Assembly: GCF_022698165.1 (NCBI RefSeq)
Contig: NZ_JALDAY010000001.1
Location: 248,001-312,000 of the forward strand
Direction: 5' to 3'
DNA length: 64,000 nucleotides
Source of the DNA: Streptomyces cylindrosporus
GTDB lineage: Bacteria > Actinomycetota > Actinomycetes > Streptomycetales > Streptomycetaceae
Shown here: piece by piece, positions 26,583 to 35,278 of the stretch
How positions within the stretch are numbered: position 1 is the stretch's first letter
Layout of the letters: the number at the start of each line of letters is the position of its first letter
The notes under the pieces: model-generated
The model's input: the letters and a program-made list of their open reading frames with translations, nothing else
What the model was told of the DNA's origin: nothing
Database searches by the model: none
Position numbers and translations under genes: made by a program

Positions 26583-26651
26583 ACTGGGGAGTAATCCCCG
26601 GGAATTGAGCAAGATCATCGCGGGGGCGTCGAGCCGGCCGATCCTCGGCGC

Positions 26652-27974
26652 ATGGCTCTTCGATCACGTTCACGCACAGCGACCGCTACGAGTGGCCCGG
26701 GGCGGGGTCCTGCCTCCGACGGCCGGACACGTCACCGCCGCACACCGTCTCGAAGCCGCGCCCGCGATCGGCGCGCGTCGGCGGAGGAACTCCGGCGGCG
26801 GGCGGAGGCGTTGTTCCCGGAACGGGTGGGGGAGGGGCGGGGGGCTCGGGCGGGGGCGCCGGGGTCGGTTGTGGAGGAGCGGGACGAGGCTGATGTCCAT
26901 GTCCGTGTCCGGCCGGCTGACGGCCCCGATGCTCAGCGGCCTCAAGGGTTGGATGTTCCTCGACCTCAAGGGTTGGATGCTCCTCGGCCGCACGGCCCGA
27001 CTGTTTCGCCGCCCGTCGAACCCGATGCTGATCCGCCCCTCCGGCCCCGTGTGCTTCCGTCCGGTGATCCCGCTGGTCTTCCGTCCGTTGGTCCCGCTGT
27101 TCTTTCGCCTGACGGTTTCGGTGTCCTTCCGCCTGCTGGTTCCGGTGTCCTGCCGCCCGGCCGACCAGATGACTTTCCGGCCCACGGCGGCGGCGAGGTT
27201 CCTCCAGTAAGCGGTGTGTCCGGGGACGCCTGGCGTGTGCGGGTGGGACTGGCCGTGCGGGAGCGGATGCCGCTGTGGTTGCAGGCGCGGTGTGGGCTGG
27301 AGCGGCGGAGTGTGATGGCGCTTGGGGTGTTGCTTGTCGTGGCCGCCGTGTTCGCCGTGCAGCACTTCTGGGCTGGGCGGACGCAGTCCGTGCGCGCGCC
27401 GGAGGTGGTGCGGGCGGCGGCTCCGTTCGGGGAGCGGGAGAAGGGCGGGGAGTCCAAGGCGGATGCGTCTGCGGGCGGGGCTGTAGGTGGGGCGGCCGGT
27501 GTGCCGGAGGCCGGGAGTACTGCCGGCGCCGAGATCGTCGTCGACGTCAGCGGCAAGGTTCGGGAGCCGGGGATCCATCGGCTGCCGGCCGGGTCGCGGG
27601 TCGAGGACGCGTTGCGGGCGGCCGGTGGGGTGCGGCCCGGTACGAATCTGGAGAACCTCAACCGGGCGCGGTTCCTGGTGGACGGGGAACAGGTGGTAGT
27701 CGGCGGTCCCGCGCCCGCGCCTGCGCCGGCCGGTGCGGGCGCTGGAGCCGCAGGGGGCTCGGCGGGTGGGGCGGCCCCTGCGGCACCTGTCGCTCTCAAC
27801 ACGGCCACGGTGGAACAACTCGACACGCTGCCCGGCGTCGGTCCGGTGCTGGCGCAGCACATCATCGACTACCGCACCCAGCACGGCGGTTTCCGCTCGG
27901 TGGACGAGTTGCGCGAGGTCAACGGCATCGGCGACCGCCGTTTCGCCGACCTGCGGAATCTGGTACGGCCATGA
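26652..27974 (+). CDS. comEA: ComEA-family DNA-binding protein
   Basis: A 440-aa membrane protein. The first 190 residues are low-complexity Arg/Pro-rich cytoplasmic sequence with short repeats (RPQGLD, VLPPAGSG). One membrane span (SVMALGVLLVVAAVFAVQHFW, about 220-241) is followed by an SLBB domain (VDVSGKVREPGIHRLPAGSRVEDALRAAGG split across 290-345) and a C-terminal helix-hairpin-helix pair (LNTATVEQLDTLPGVGPVLA, VNGIGDRRFADLR). In competent bacteria ComEA binds DNA outside the membrane and hands it to ComEC. The comEC start codon overlaps this stop. The start at 26652 has a weak -10 (GATCCT) six bases upstream. Confidence 0.92.
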   Translation: MALRSRSRTATATSGPGRGPASDGRTRHRRTPSRSRARDRRASAEELRRRAEALFPERVGEGRGARAGAPGSVVEERDEADVHVRVRPADGPDAQRPQGLDVPRPQGLDAPRPHGPTVSPPVEPDADPPLRPRVLPSGDPAGLPSVGPAVLSPDGFGVLPPAGSGVLPPGRPDDFPAHGGGEVPPVSGVSGDAWRVRVGLAVRERMPLWLQARCGLERRSVMALGVLLVVAAVFAVQHFWAGRTQSVRAPEVVRAAAPFGEREKGGESKADASAGGAVGGAAGVPEAGSTAGAEIVVDVSGKVREPGIHRLPAGSRVEDALRAAGGVRPGTNLENLNRARFLVDGEQVVVGGPAPAPAPAGAGAGAAGGSAGGAAPAAPVALNTATVEQLDTLPGVGPVLAQHIIDYRTQHGGFRSVDELREVNGIGDRRFADLRNLVRP

Positions 27975-30900
27975 GCGGCACGTCTGATCCTTCGGCGGGC
28001 GGGGCTCCTGGTCTTTCGGCGGGCGGTACCGCTGATCTCGTGGCGGGCGGTGATGCGGGCCTGGCCGCGGGTGGTGCTCCCGGCCCCTCGGCGGGTGGTG
28101 TTGCTGATCTCGTGGGCGGTGGCGGTGCGGGCCTGGCGGCGGGTGGTGCTCCTGGTCTCTCGGTGGGTGGTGTTGCTGATCTCGTGGCGGGTGGCGATGC
28201 GGGCCTGGCGGCGGGTGGTGCTCCTGGACCCTCGGCACGCGTCATCCCTGACGTCGCGGCGGGTGGCGACGCACACCTCGCAGCAGGCGGCACCCCCATC
28301 CCCTCGGCAGGCGGCACCCCCGTCCCTCCGGCAAGGGACAACCCCGGCCCCGCACCCCGACGGGCGGCCGTGCACGCCGCCGCCCAGGGACGGCTTGGCG
28401 CGGCCAATCCCCGGCAGGAGGGGCCGACGGACCTGCGGCTCGTGCCGCCGGCGCTGGCCGCTTGGGGGACGGCGGCGTTGATGCTGGATGCGACGCCTGG
28501 GTGGGTGACTGGCGTTGTCGTGGTGTGTCTTGCAGTGGCCGGGGCGCTGCTGCTCGCCGGGAGACGAGGGGGAAGCCGCGGACGGACGGGAAAGCCCTCG
28601 CATCGACCGGCGCTTGCCACTTGGGCCCGAGCCGACTCGCCTCATGCCACTCAGCCCGGAGTCCACTCACCCCCTACCACCCAGCTCCGAGCCGACTCGC
28701 CCCATGCCAGCCGATCTCGTGCAGCCTCGTCCCGTGCCCCCCGGCTCCCCGTCGCCTCGCCCGGTGCCGCTTCACCCCGCGCCACCCGACCCCGCGACCC
28801 CTCCCCCCGTCCCACCTGGCCGCACATCTCCGTCGCCGGCGTCCTGCTCTGTGTCGCCGCGGCTGCCGTCTCCGCGGGGTTGCACGGGGCCGACGTACGG
28901 CGTGGCCCCGTGCCGGAGTTGGCGCGGCGGTATGCCACCGTGACCGCCGAGGTCGAGGTGTCTTCCGATCCACGGCTCACCAAGCCCCGGGTCAGAGGGG
29001 ACCATGCCGCTCCGGCGGCCGTGCTGGTCGAGGGGGAGGTGCGGCGGGTCGAGGAGGCGGACGGGACGGTGGTGAGGACGCGGGCCCCGGTGCTGATGCT
29101 CGTGGACGTCGGCAAGCCGGTCTCCGTCAAGGGCGAGCGACCCTCTACCGGCGCCGAGAACCCCTCCGTAGCCGAGGGCGGGCGCCCCTTCACCGACACC
29201 GAGATGCCTGCCTCCGTCAAGGGCGAGCGTCCCCTCGCCGATGCCGAGGGCCCCTCCGCCGACGGCCCACCCCCTTCTCCCTGGCTCGGCCTCCTGCCCT
29301 CCACGCGGGTGCGGGTCGTCGCTCGGGTTGTGCCCGCTGCCGTGGGGGGTGATCGGATCGCCGGGGTGTTGCGGGTGCGGGGGCAGGGGGTGCCGGAGGT
29401 TGTGGGTGGGCCGTCGGGGGCGCAGCGGTTCGCCGGGCGGTTGCGGGCGGCGTTGCGGGAGGCGACCGACGGGTTGCCGGGGGACGCGCGGGCGTTGCTG
29501 CCTGGGCTTGTCGTCGGGGACACCTCGCGGATCACCCCGGAGCTGGACGAGGCCTTCAAGGAGACCGACCTCGCACACACGCTCGCCGTGTCCGGCAGCA
29601 ACCTCACCATCATCCTCGCCCTGCTCATCGGACCACCGGGCATGGCGCAATTGGTCGAGCGCCGAGGGCTCGCGCCCCGGCTCGGCATCTCGTTGCGCAC
29701 GACCGCGCTGCTCGGCGGCGTCCTCACCCTCGGCTTCGTCGTCGTGTGCCGGCCGGACCCGAGCGTGCTGCGGGCCGCGGCCTGCGGTGCCGTCGTGCTG
29801 TTGGCCCTGGCGACCGGACGCCGCAGGTCGCTGATCCCGGCGCTGGCGACGGCCGTACTGCTGCTGGTGCTGTACGACCCGTGGCTGGCCCGGAGTTACG
29901 GCTTCGTGCTGTCCGTGCTGGCCACCGGCGCCCTGCTCACGCTGGCGCCGCGCTGGAGCGAGGCGTTGCGGCGGCGTCGGGTTCCGCCGCGGCTGGCCGA
30001 GGGGCTGGCGGCCGCCGCCGCGGCGCAGGCCCTGTGCGCGCCGGTCGTCGCCGTGCTGTCGGCGCGGGTGAGCCTGGTGGCGGTGCCCTGCAATCTGCTC
30101 GCGGAGATCGCGGTCGCGCCGGCCACCGTGCTGGGATTCGCCGCGCTGGCGACGGCGCCCCTGCTGATGCCGGTCGCCAAGGGACTTGCCTGGTGCGCGA
30201 GTTGGCCGGCGGGCTGGATCGCGGGCATCGCCCGGACGGGGGCCGCGCTGCCGGGAGGGGGAGTGGACTGGCCGGGGAGCTGGGCCGGGGCGTTGCTGCT
30301 CGCTGTCGTCACGGTGGCTGTCGTGTTCGCGGGGCGGCGGTTGCTGAGACATCCGTGGGTGTGCGGGGCGTGCGGAGTGCTGCTGGTGCTCGTCGTCGTG
30401 CAGCCGGCGCCTCTGGTCAGGGTGGTCACGGGATGGCCGCCTCCTGGTTGGCGGTTCGCGATGTGCGATGTCGGGCAGGGTGACGCGACGGTGCTCGCGG
30501 CGGGGGACGGCAGTGGTGTGGTCGTGGACGCCGGGCCCGATCCGACGCTCGTCGACCACTGTCTGCGCACGCTCGGCATCACCCGGATTCCGCTCGTCGT
30601 GCTCACCCACTTTCACGCCGATCATGTGGCGGGGCTACCCGGGGTGTTGCGGGGCCGTTCGGTGGGGGCGATCGAGACGACGGGGCTCGAAGAGCCGGAG
30701 GACCAGGTCGAGTTCGTACGGAGGGAGGCGGCGGCTCGGCACATTCCGGTCACCCGTGCCGTCGCCGGGGAGCAGCGGCGGACCGGATCGCTGGCCTGGC
30801 AGGTGCTGTGGCCGCCGTCGCGTCCGGTACTGGAGCCGGACGGGCCGAACGACGCCAGTGTGGCGATGCTGGTCCGTTCCGGCGGGCTGCGGCTCCTGCT

Positions 30901-31207
30901 GCTGGGGGACCTCGAACCCCCGGCCCAGCAAGAGCTGTTGAGGTCGCCCCAGAGTGCGTTGCTGGGCGGGGTGGATGTGCTCAAGGTCGCCCATCACGGG
31001 TCCGCGTACCAGGATCCGGAGCTGATACGGAGGGTGGCGCCGCGGCTCGCGCTGATCAGTTGCGGGGAGGACAACCCGTACGGGCACCCGGCTCCCAGTA
31101 CGGTCGCGGCGCTGCGGGCCGTTGGCGCGGTGGTGCTGCGGACGGATCTGGACGGGGCGCTGGCCGTCACGGGGGCAGGCGCAGAGCTGGAGGTGGCGCG
31201 AGACTGA
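27971..31207 (+). CDS. comEC: ComEC/Rec2 family DNA uptake channel protein
   Basis: A 1078-aa protein whose ATG overlaps the comEA stop (ATGA). Residues 10-105 are four copies of a 24-aa Gly/Ala-rich repeat. Then come two membrane spans, a Pro/Ser/Arg-rich stretch, an OB-like DUF4131 domain with an insert, and the competence channel domain (LPGLVVGDTSRI, LAHTLAVSGSNLTI) with about nine spans. The C-terminal metallo-beta-lactamase domain has CDVGQGDATVL, THFHADHVAGL and KVAHHGSAYQD. ComEC forms the pore that imports single-stranded DNA. The long repetitive N-terminus is not part of the conserved family and is probably a fast-evolving addition. Confidence 0.93.
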   Translation: MSGTSDPSAGGAPGLSAGGTADLVAGGDAGLAAGGAPGPSAGGVADLVGGGGAGLAAGGAPGLSVGGVADLVAGGDAGLAAGGAPGPSARVIPDVAAGGDAHLAAGGTPIPSAGGTPVPPARDNPGPAPRRAAVHAAAQGRLGAANPRQEGPTDLRLVPPALAAWGTAALMLDATPGWVTGVVVVCLAVAGALLLAGRRGGSRGRTGKPSHRPALATWARADSPHATQPGVHSPPTTQLRADSPHASRSRAASSRAPRLPVASPGAASPRATRPRDPSPRPTWPHISVAGVLLCVAAAAVSAGLHGADVRRGPVPELARRYATVTAEVEVSSDPRLTKPRVRGDHAAPAAVLVEGEVRRVEEADGTVVRTRAPVLMLVDVGKPVSVKGERPSTGAENPSVAEGGRPFTDTEMPASVKGERPLADAEGPSADGPPPSPWLGLLPSTRVRVVARVVPAAVGGDRIAGVLRVRGQGVPEVVGGPSGAQRFAGRLRAALREATDGLPGDARALLPGLVVGDTSRITPELDEAFKETDLAHTLAVSGSNLTIILALLIGPPGMAQLVERRGLAPRLGISLRTTALLGGVLTLGFVVVCRPDPSVLRAAACGAVVLLALATGRRRSLIPALATAVLLLVLYDPWLARSYGFVLSVLATGALLTLAPRWSEALRRRRVPPRLAEGLAAAAAAQALCAPVVAVLSARVSLVAVPCNLLAEIAVAPATVLGFAALATAPLLMPVAKGLAWCASWPAGWIAGIARTGAALPGGGVDWPGSWAGALLLAVVTVAVVFAGRRLLRHPWVCGACGVLLVLVVVQPAPLVRVVTGWPPPGWRFAMCDVGQGDATVLAAGDGSGVVVDAGPDPTLVDHCLRTLGITRIPLVVLTHFHADHVAGLPGVLRGRSVGAIETTGLEEPEDQVEFVRREAAARHIPVTRAVAGEQRRTGSLAWQVLWPPSRPVLEPDGPNDASVAMLVRSGGLRLLLLGDLEPPAQQELLRSPQSALLGGVDVLKVAHHGSAYQDPELIRRVAPRLALISCGEDNPYGHPAPSTVAALRAVGAVVLRTDLDGALAVTGAGAELEVARD
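27998..28285 (+). repeat. 72-bp tandem repeat (4 copies) inside comEC
   Basis: Four in-frame 72-bp units, each encoding 24 residues of the form GGAPGxS..GG.ADL then VxGGxAGLAA, with a degenerate fifth unit after them. The third and first units are the closest; the fourth has drifted (GPSARVIPDVAAGG). Confidence 0.85.
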
Positions 31208-31211
31208 GGGC

Positions 31212-32015
31212 ATGGACACCACACAGGTCGACGCCTACCTCCGCCGTCTGGGGATCGAGCCCGGGGACCGGCCCACCACCCCCACCGCCGACGTACTGCG
31301 AGAGCTGCACCTGCGCCATCTGCACGCCGTGCCGTTCGAGAACCTGTCCGTCCACCTCGGTGAGGAGATCGTGCTGGAGGAGAAGCGGCTGCTGGACAAG
31401 GTGGTCGGGGCACGGCGGGGCGGGTTCTGCTACGAACTCAACGGCGCGTTCGGGATGTTGCTCGGCGCGCTCGGGTTCGAGGTGACTCCGCTCGCGGCGC
31501 GGGTGCACGGCGACGGGGGACGGCTCGGGATCCCGTACGACCATCTGGCGCTGCTGGTGCGGACGGTGGACGGGGGCGAGTGGCTGGCCGACGTCGGGTT
31601 CGGGGCGAACAGCCACTACCCGCTGGGGTTCGGGGAGCGGGGCGAGCAGGAGGATCCCGTGGGGAGGTTCCGGATCGTCGAGGCGGGGCCGGACCTGGAC
31701 GTGCTCCTGGACGGCCGGCCGCAGTACCGGCTGGAGCTGCGGCCGCGGGTGCTCCCCGACTTCGTGGCCGGGGCCTGGTGGCACAGCACCTCGCCCGCCT
31801 CGCACTTCACGCAGTCCCTGGTGTGCTCCAGGGTCACGGAGGACGGAGGGAGGATCACGCTCAGCGGGCGGACGTTCAAGGAGACGGCCGCGGACGGGGC
31901 GCGTACGGAGCGGGAGTTGGGAACGGACGAGGAGGTGCTGGCGGTCTACCGGGAAAGGTTCGGGGTCGAGCTCGACTGTGTGCCGACTGTGCGAAATCCT
32001 GCCAGGGGTGACTGA
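31212..32015 (+). CDS. nat: Arylamine N-acetyltransferase
   Basis: A 267-aa enzyme transferring acetyl groups from acetyl-CoA to arylamines or related substrates. The catalytic triad is visible: Cys in RRGGFCYELN, His in YDHLALLV and Asp in WLADVGFG. VPFENLSVH and the C-terminal FTQSLVCSR block are also typical. ATG 31212 begins 4 bp after the comEC stop, so it is probably in the comEA-comEC operon, though a metabolic link is not apparent. The natural substrate could be an ansamycin-type or other secondary-metabolite intermediate; this is inference from the family only. A small dyad (CTGATC-GG-GATCAG) overlaps the stop codon. Confidence 0.95.
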   Translation: MDTTQVDAYLRRLGIEPGDRPTTPTADVLRELHLRHLHAVPFENLSVHLGEEIVLEEKRLLDKVVGARRGGFCYELNGAFGMLLGALGFEVTPLAARVHGDGGRLGIPYDHLALLVRTVDGGEWLADVGFGANSHYPLGFGERGEQEDPVGRFRIVEAGPDLDVLLDGRPQYRLELRPRVLPDFVAGAWWHSTSPASHFTQSLVCSRVTEDGGRITLSGRTFKETAADGARTERELGTDEEVLAVYRERFGVELDCVPTVRNPARGD

Positions 32016-32139
32016 TCGGGATCAGCAGGGACCAGTCGTAGCTACTCGTGCGTAGCCCGGCCGTGTTGCCTCGAAAGCCTCAACAGTGATCGAATGTCTC
32101 TTCGGTAACAGGTGATTCGAGGCGCACAGGGGTGACCGG

Positions 32140-33021
32140 ATGTTCGGCCGCTGGCTGGGAAACCGAACGAACAGGGTGCAACGGACGAGTCCCCTGGCGG
32201 CGGTGCAGACCCCGCCGAGTGCCGGGGTGCTGAGCTGCCGGGTGCTGGACCCGGTCAACGAGCCGGTGACGCACGCGGAGTTCGCCGTCAGCGACGCCAT
32301 GGGGCGCAAGGTGGTCGGCGGGGAGACGGATCCCTTCGGATCGTTCGTGACGACGGTGCCGGCGGGCGAGTACCGGCTCGCGGTGTCCGCCGAGGGGTAC
32401 ACGCCGTACCGGGCCAGTGCGACCGTCGGGGAGAACTCGCTCGCCTCGCTGGGGGACGTGACGCTTCAGGTGGCGCGGCCGCCGGAGTTGCCGGCGGTGG
32501 GGGACTGGGAGATCGAGGCGACGCACTCCTCGATCGCCTTCACCGCGCGGCACATCGGGCTGGCGCGGATCCACGGGCGGTTCAACTCGTTCGCCGGGGC
32601 CGTGCGGATCGCGGAGCCGGTGGAGCGGTCGGCGATGCATGTGGTGATCGACGCGGCGTCCATCGACACGAACGTCAGGATGCGGGACGACCATCTGCGG
32701 TCCGCCGACTTCCTGGACGTGGCGCGGTTTCCGACGCTGGAGTTCTACAGCGAGCGGTTCGTGCACAAGGGCGGGAACCGGTGGGCGGTCACCGGGGCGC
32801 TGTCGCTGCACGGGGTGACGCGGACGGTCACGCTCGACACGGAGTACCTCGGGCTCGGCAACGGCATGGAGGGCGAGGTGCGGGCGGCCTGCCGGGCCAC
32901 GACGGAGCTGCACCGGGACGACTTCACCGTGAGCTGGCAGACGATGCTGGCGCGGGGGATAGCCGTGGTGGGGCCGAGCATTCGGGTCGACCTCGACGTG
33001 CAGATCGTGCGCAAGGGGTGA
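32140..33021 (+). CDS. YceI family protein with N-terminal beta-sandwich domain
   Basis: A 293-aa protein of two parts. Residues about 30-110 resemble a carboxypeptidase-regulatory-like beta sandwich (GVLSCRVLDPVNEPVTHAEF, VVGGETDPFGSFVTTVPAGEYRL). Residues about 120-293 are a YceI lipocalin-like domain (GDWEIEATHSSIAFTARHIG, VRMRDDHLRSADFLDVARFPTLEF, and a C-terminal IRVDLDVQIV). YceI folds bind isoprenoids or other amphiphiles. No signal peptide is seen, so it is probably cytoplasmic. ATG 32140 has GGGG about eight bases upstream. A terminator follows at 33030. Confidence 0.9.
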   Translation: MFGRWLGNRTNRVQRTSPLAAVQTPPSAGVLSCRVLDPVNEPVTHAEFAVSDAMGRKVVGGETDPFGSFVTTVPAGEYRLAVSAEGYTPYRASATVGENSLASLGDVTLQVARPPELPAVGDWEIEATHSSIAFTARHIGLARIHGRFNSFAGAVRIAEPVERSAMHVVIDAASIDTNVRMRDDHLRSADFLDVARFPTLEFYSERFVHKGGNRWAVTGALSLHGVTRTVTLDTEYLGLGNGMEGEVRAACRATTELHRDDFTVSWQTMLARGIAVVGPSIRVDLDVQIVRKG

Positions 33022-33029
33022 CCGGCGAA

Positions 33030-33054
33030 GCCCTCCCGTGGCCTGCGGGAGGGC
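33030..33054 (+). terminator. Hairpin terminator after the YceI gene
   Basis: GCCCTCCCG (33030-33038) and CGGGAGGGC (33046-33054) form a perfect 9-bp stem with a 7-base loop, 9 bp after the stop. Confidence 0.75.
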
Positions 33055-33068
33055 ACCCGATCGTGCCG

Positions 33069-33074
33069 GACAAT
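33069..33074 (+). promoter_or_regulatory. -10-like box of the 33082 gene
   Basis: GACAAT ends seven bases before GTG 33082. The same hexamer at the same spacing precedes hemW (46100-46105). Confidence 0.4.
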
Positions 33075-33081
33075 GGCTGCC

Positions 33082-33327
33082 GTGAGCGATGTGAGACATG
33101 TGCTGGTGCTGCCCGACCGTGACGCCGCGGAGGAGGCGGCCGAGGCGGTCAGGGAGCGGTTCGGGCTGGCGGAGGAGCCGCAGCTCGTGCGGGACGCGCT
33201 GGCCGGGGAGGACGACGCCGAGGACGCGCAGTGGCTGGTCGTGCTGCGCGACGAGGACGAGCGGCTGGACCCGGCGGCGTTGGACGAGTTCGCCGGCGAG
33301 TGGGACGGCTGGCGGGAGGAGCCGTAG
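33082..33327 (+). CDS. Small acidic conserved protein (81 aa)
   Basis: VSDVRHVLVLPDRDAAEEAAEAVRER leads a very acidic 81-aa protein with an alternating beta/alpha pattern (QWLVVLRDEDERLDPAALDEFAGEW). The fold looks like the small ferredoxin-like proteins related to RNase E regulators, but I cannot confirm this. GTG 33082 is preferred over ATG 33073 because the GACAAT box would overlap the latter. It sits between the YceI terminator and holA. Confidence 0.7.
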   Translation: MSDVRHVLVLPDRDAAEEAAEAVRERFGLAEEPQLVRDALAGEDDAEDAQWLVVLRDEDERLDPAALDEFAGEWDGWREEP

Positions 33328-33376
33328 GGGCGGCGGCCGGAGCCCGTTGTCAGTGGCCCGTGCCATGCTTTACCCG

Positions 33377-34363
33377 ATGGCCAGGAAGACTGCTAACGAC
33401 GACCCTCTCGCCTCGGTGACGCTTGCCGTGGGCCAGGAAGATCTCCTGCTCGACCGTGCCGTGCAGGAGGTGGTGGCCGCCGCCAGGGCCGCCGACGCCG
33501 ACACGGACGTACGTGACCTCACCCCGGACCAGTTGCAGCCCGGCACCCTCGCCGAGCTGACCAGTCCCTCGCTCTTCGCGGAGCGCAAGGTCGTGGTCGT
33601 ACGCAATGCGCAGGATCTTTCGGCCGACACCGTGAAGGACGTGAAGGCGTATCTCTCGGCACCCGCCGAGGAGATCACGCTCGTGCTGCTGCACGCGGGA
33701 GGAGTGAAGGGCAAGGGGCTGCTCGACGCGGCCCGGAAGGCGGGCGCCCGGGAGGTCGCCTGTCCGAAGATGACCAAGCCGGCGGACCGGCTGGCCTTCG
33801 TGCGCGGGGAGTTCAGGGCGGCCGGGAGATCGGCGACGCCCGAGGCCTGTCAGTCGCTCGTCGACGCCATCGGCAGCGATCTGCGGGAGCTGGCGTCCGC
33901 CGTGTCCCAGCTGGTCGCCGACGTCGAGGGGACCATCGACGAGACGGTCGTCGGGCGGTACTACACCGGACGGGCCGAGGCGTCGAGCTTCGAGGTCGCC
34001 GACCGGGCGGTGGAAGGGCGGGCCGCCGAGGCGCTGGAGGCGCTGCGCTGGGCGCTGTCCACCGGTGTGGCACCCGTGCTGATCACCAGCGCCCTCGCGC
34101 AGGGCGTACGGGCGATCGGCAAGCTGTCGTCCGCGCGCGGCGGCCGGCCCGCGGATCTCGCGCGGGAGCTCGGGATGCCGCCGTGGAAGATCGACCGGGT
34201 GCGGCAGCAGATGAGGGGATGGACACCGGACGGCGTCTCGGTGGCCCTGCGCGCGGTCGCCGAGGCGGACGCGGGCGTCAAGGGCGGCGGGGACGACCCC
34301 GACTACGCACTGGAGAAGGCGATCGTGACCATCGCACGCGCGGCCCGCTCCAGAGGACGGTGA
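33377..34363 (+). CDS. holA: DNA polymerase III subunit delta
   Basis: A 328-aa clamp-loader subunit that opens the beta clamp. N-terminal region: PLASVTLAVGQEDLLLDRAVQEVVAAA. Middle: ADTVKDVKAYLSAPAEEITLVLLHAGG and KPADRLAFVRGEF. C-terminal DNA_pol3_delta domain: FEVADRAVEGRAAEALEALRWAL, PPWKIDRVRQQMRGW, ALEKAIVTIA. An in-frame ATG at 33365 would add four residues. It converges on rpsT, with a large two-way terminator between them. Confidence 0.95.
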   Translation: MARKTANDDPLASVTLAVGQEDLLLDRAVQEVVAAARAADADTDVRDLTPDQLQPGTLAELTSPSLFAERKVVVVRNAQDLSADTVKDVKAYLSAPAEEITLVLLHAGGVKGKGLLDAARKAGAREVACPKMTKPADRLAFVRGEFRAAGRSATPEACQSLVDAIGSDLRELASAVSQLVADVEGTIDETVVGRYYTGRAEASSFEVADRAVEGRAAEALEALRWALSTGVAPVLITSALAQGVRAIGKLSSARGGRPADLARELGMPPWKIDRVRQQMRGWTPDGVSVALRAVAEADAGVKGGGDDPDYALEKAIVTIARAARSRGR

Positions 34364-34540
34364 CGGGCAGGGGGGAGCGGGAGCAGCCTCACCGGTCGAG
34401 CGCGCGCCGCCTGCAAGGGACGCGAAGCCCCTCCAGCGTGCAAGCTGTACGAAGCCTCCAGCGCGGAGACGCGCCACCCTGCGCGGGCTGACGACCGGAG
34501 CCGGCGCCCGCCCCACAAGGCCGGCGTCCACCGCATGCCG

Positions 34541-34645
34541 TCACCCACCCCGCGGCACCCACCCCGCGGCACCCACCCTGCGTCACCCACCCCGCAGCAC
34601 CACCCTGCGTCACCCACCCCGCGTGACCCACCCGCGGCACCCACG
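34541..34645. repeat. 14-bp tandem repeats (ACCCACCCCGCGGC type)
   Basis: About seven and a half imperfect copies of ACCCACCCCGCGGC with 13- or 14-bp period and variants CCTGCGTC and CCGCAGC, in the holA-rpsT intergenic region. The strand shown is strongly C-rich. No gene is present from 34364 to the repeat. Confidence 0.8.
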
Positions 34646-34697
34646 CCGAAGGCCCCGGCGGTCGCCCTGGGGAAGGGCGAGGCGCCGGGGCCTTCGG
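34646..34697. terminator. Large bidirectional terminator between holA and rpsT
   Basis: CCGAAGGCCCCGGCG (34646-34660) and CGCCGGGGCCTTCGG (34683-34697) form a perfect 15-bp stem, extended inside by CGCCC/GGGCG (34663-34667 with 34675-34679). Placed between convergent genes, it can serve both. Confidence 0.85.
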
Positions 34698-34820
34698 GTC
34701 ACGATGTCGAGCCCGTACCCGCGTGGCGAACGCAGGCCGCGTACAGGCTCTGGGGTGCCGGACGGGAGCGGATGAGAGAGGGCCCGCTCGAGTCCCTCCG
34801 GCGGTCAGATCAGAAAGGTG
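34698..34820. other. Non-coding spacer before the rpsT stop
   Basis: About 120 bp with no recognisable gene or hairpin beyond the adjacent terminator; it is the 3' flank of rpsT. Confidence 0.4.
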
Positions 34821-35087
34821 TCAGCCCTTGAGGGACGCGACCTTGGAAGCGAGCGCCGACTTCTTGTTGGCGGCCTGGTTCTTGTGGATGACGCCCTTGG
34901 AGACGGCCTTGTCGAGCTGACGCGCGGCAGCGCGCTGGTACTCGGTGGCCTTCTCGACGTCACCCGCGGCAGCGGCCTCACGGGCCTTGCGGATCGCGGT
35001 CTTCAGGGAGGACTTGACGGCCTTGTTGCGCAGCCGGGCCTTCTCGTTGGTCTTGATCCGCTTGATCTGGGACTTGATGTTCGCCAC
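34821..35087 (-). CDS. rpsT: 30S ribosomal protein S20
   Basis: An 88-aa Lys/Arg-rich protein ([24 protein letters not shown], then [11 protein letters not shown] at the end) that binds 16S rRNA in the body of the 30S subunit. GTG 35087 is chosen because family members start at (M)ANIKSQ and AAAGG lies about eight bases upstream; upstream in-frame sequence is not homologous. Divergent from lepA. Confidence 0.98.
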   Translation of the reverse strand: MANIKSQIKRIKTNEKARLRNKAVKSSLKTAIRKAREAAAAGDVEKATEYQRAAARQLDKAVSKGVIHKNQAANKKSALASKVASLKG

Positions 35088-35278
35088 TGATTGAGCCTTT
35101 TCAGGTTTGGTTTCTCGATGATGTGCCTCGCGCTGAGAGGGCATGAGACACAGCTGCCCAGACTACCAGTGGCCGGGCCGACAGCCCAAAACGGTCTCCG
35201 GTCGCCGCCCGTGGGACCATGGAGCCTACGTATCGATCCGACCCGAGGCATAAGGCGCCTCAAGAGACAGGACCCTGC

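Noticed and set aside
26605..27210. Alternative plus-strand frame overlapping comEA
   Set aside because: Repeats and composition follow the comEA low-complexity region in another frame, and no conserved domain is present.
34541..34645. CRISPR array
   Set aside because: The 13-14 bp units abut without spacers and no cas genes are nearby; it is a simple tandem repeat.
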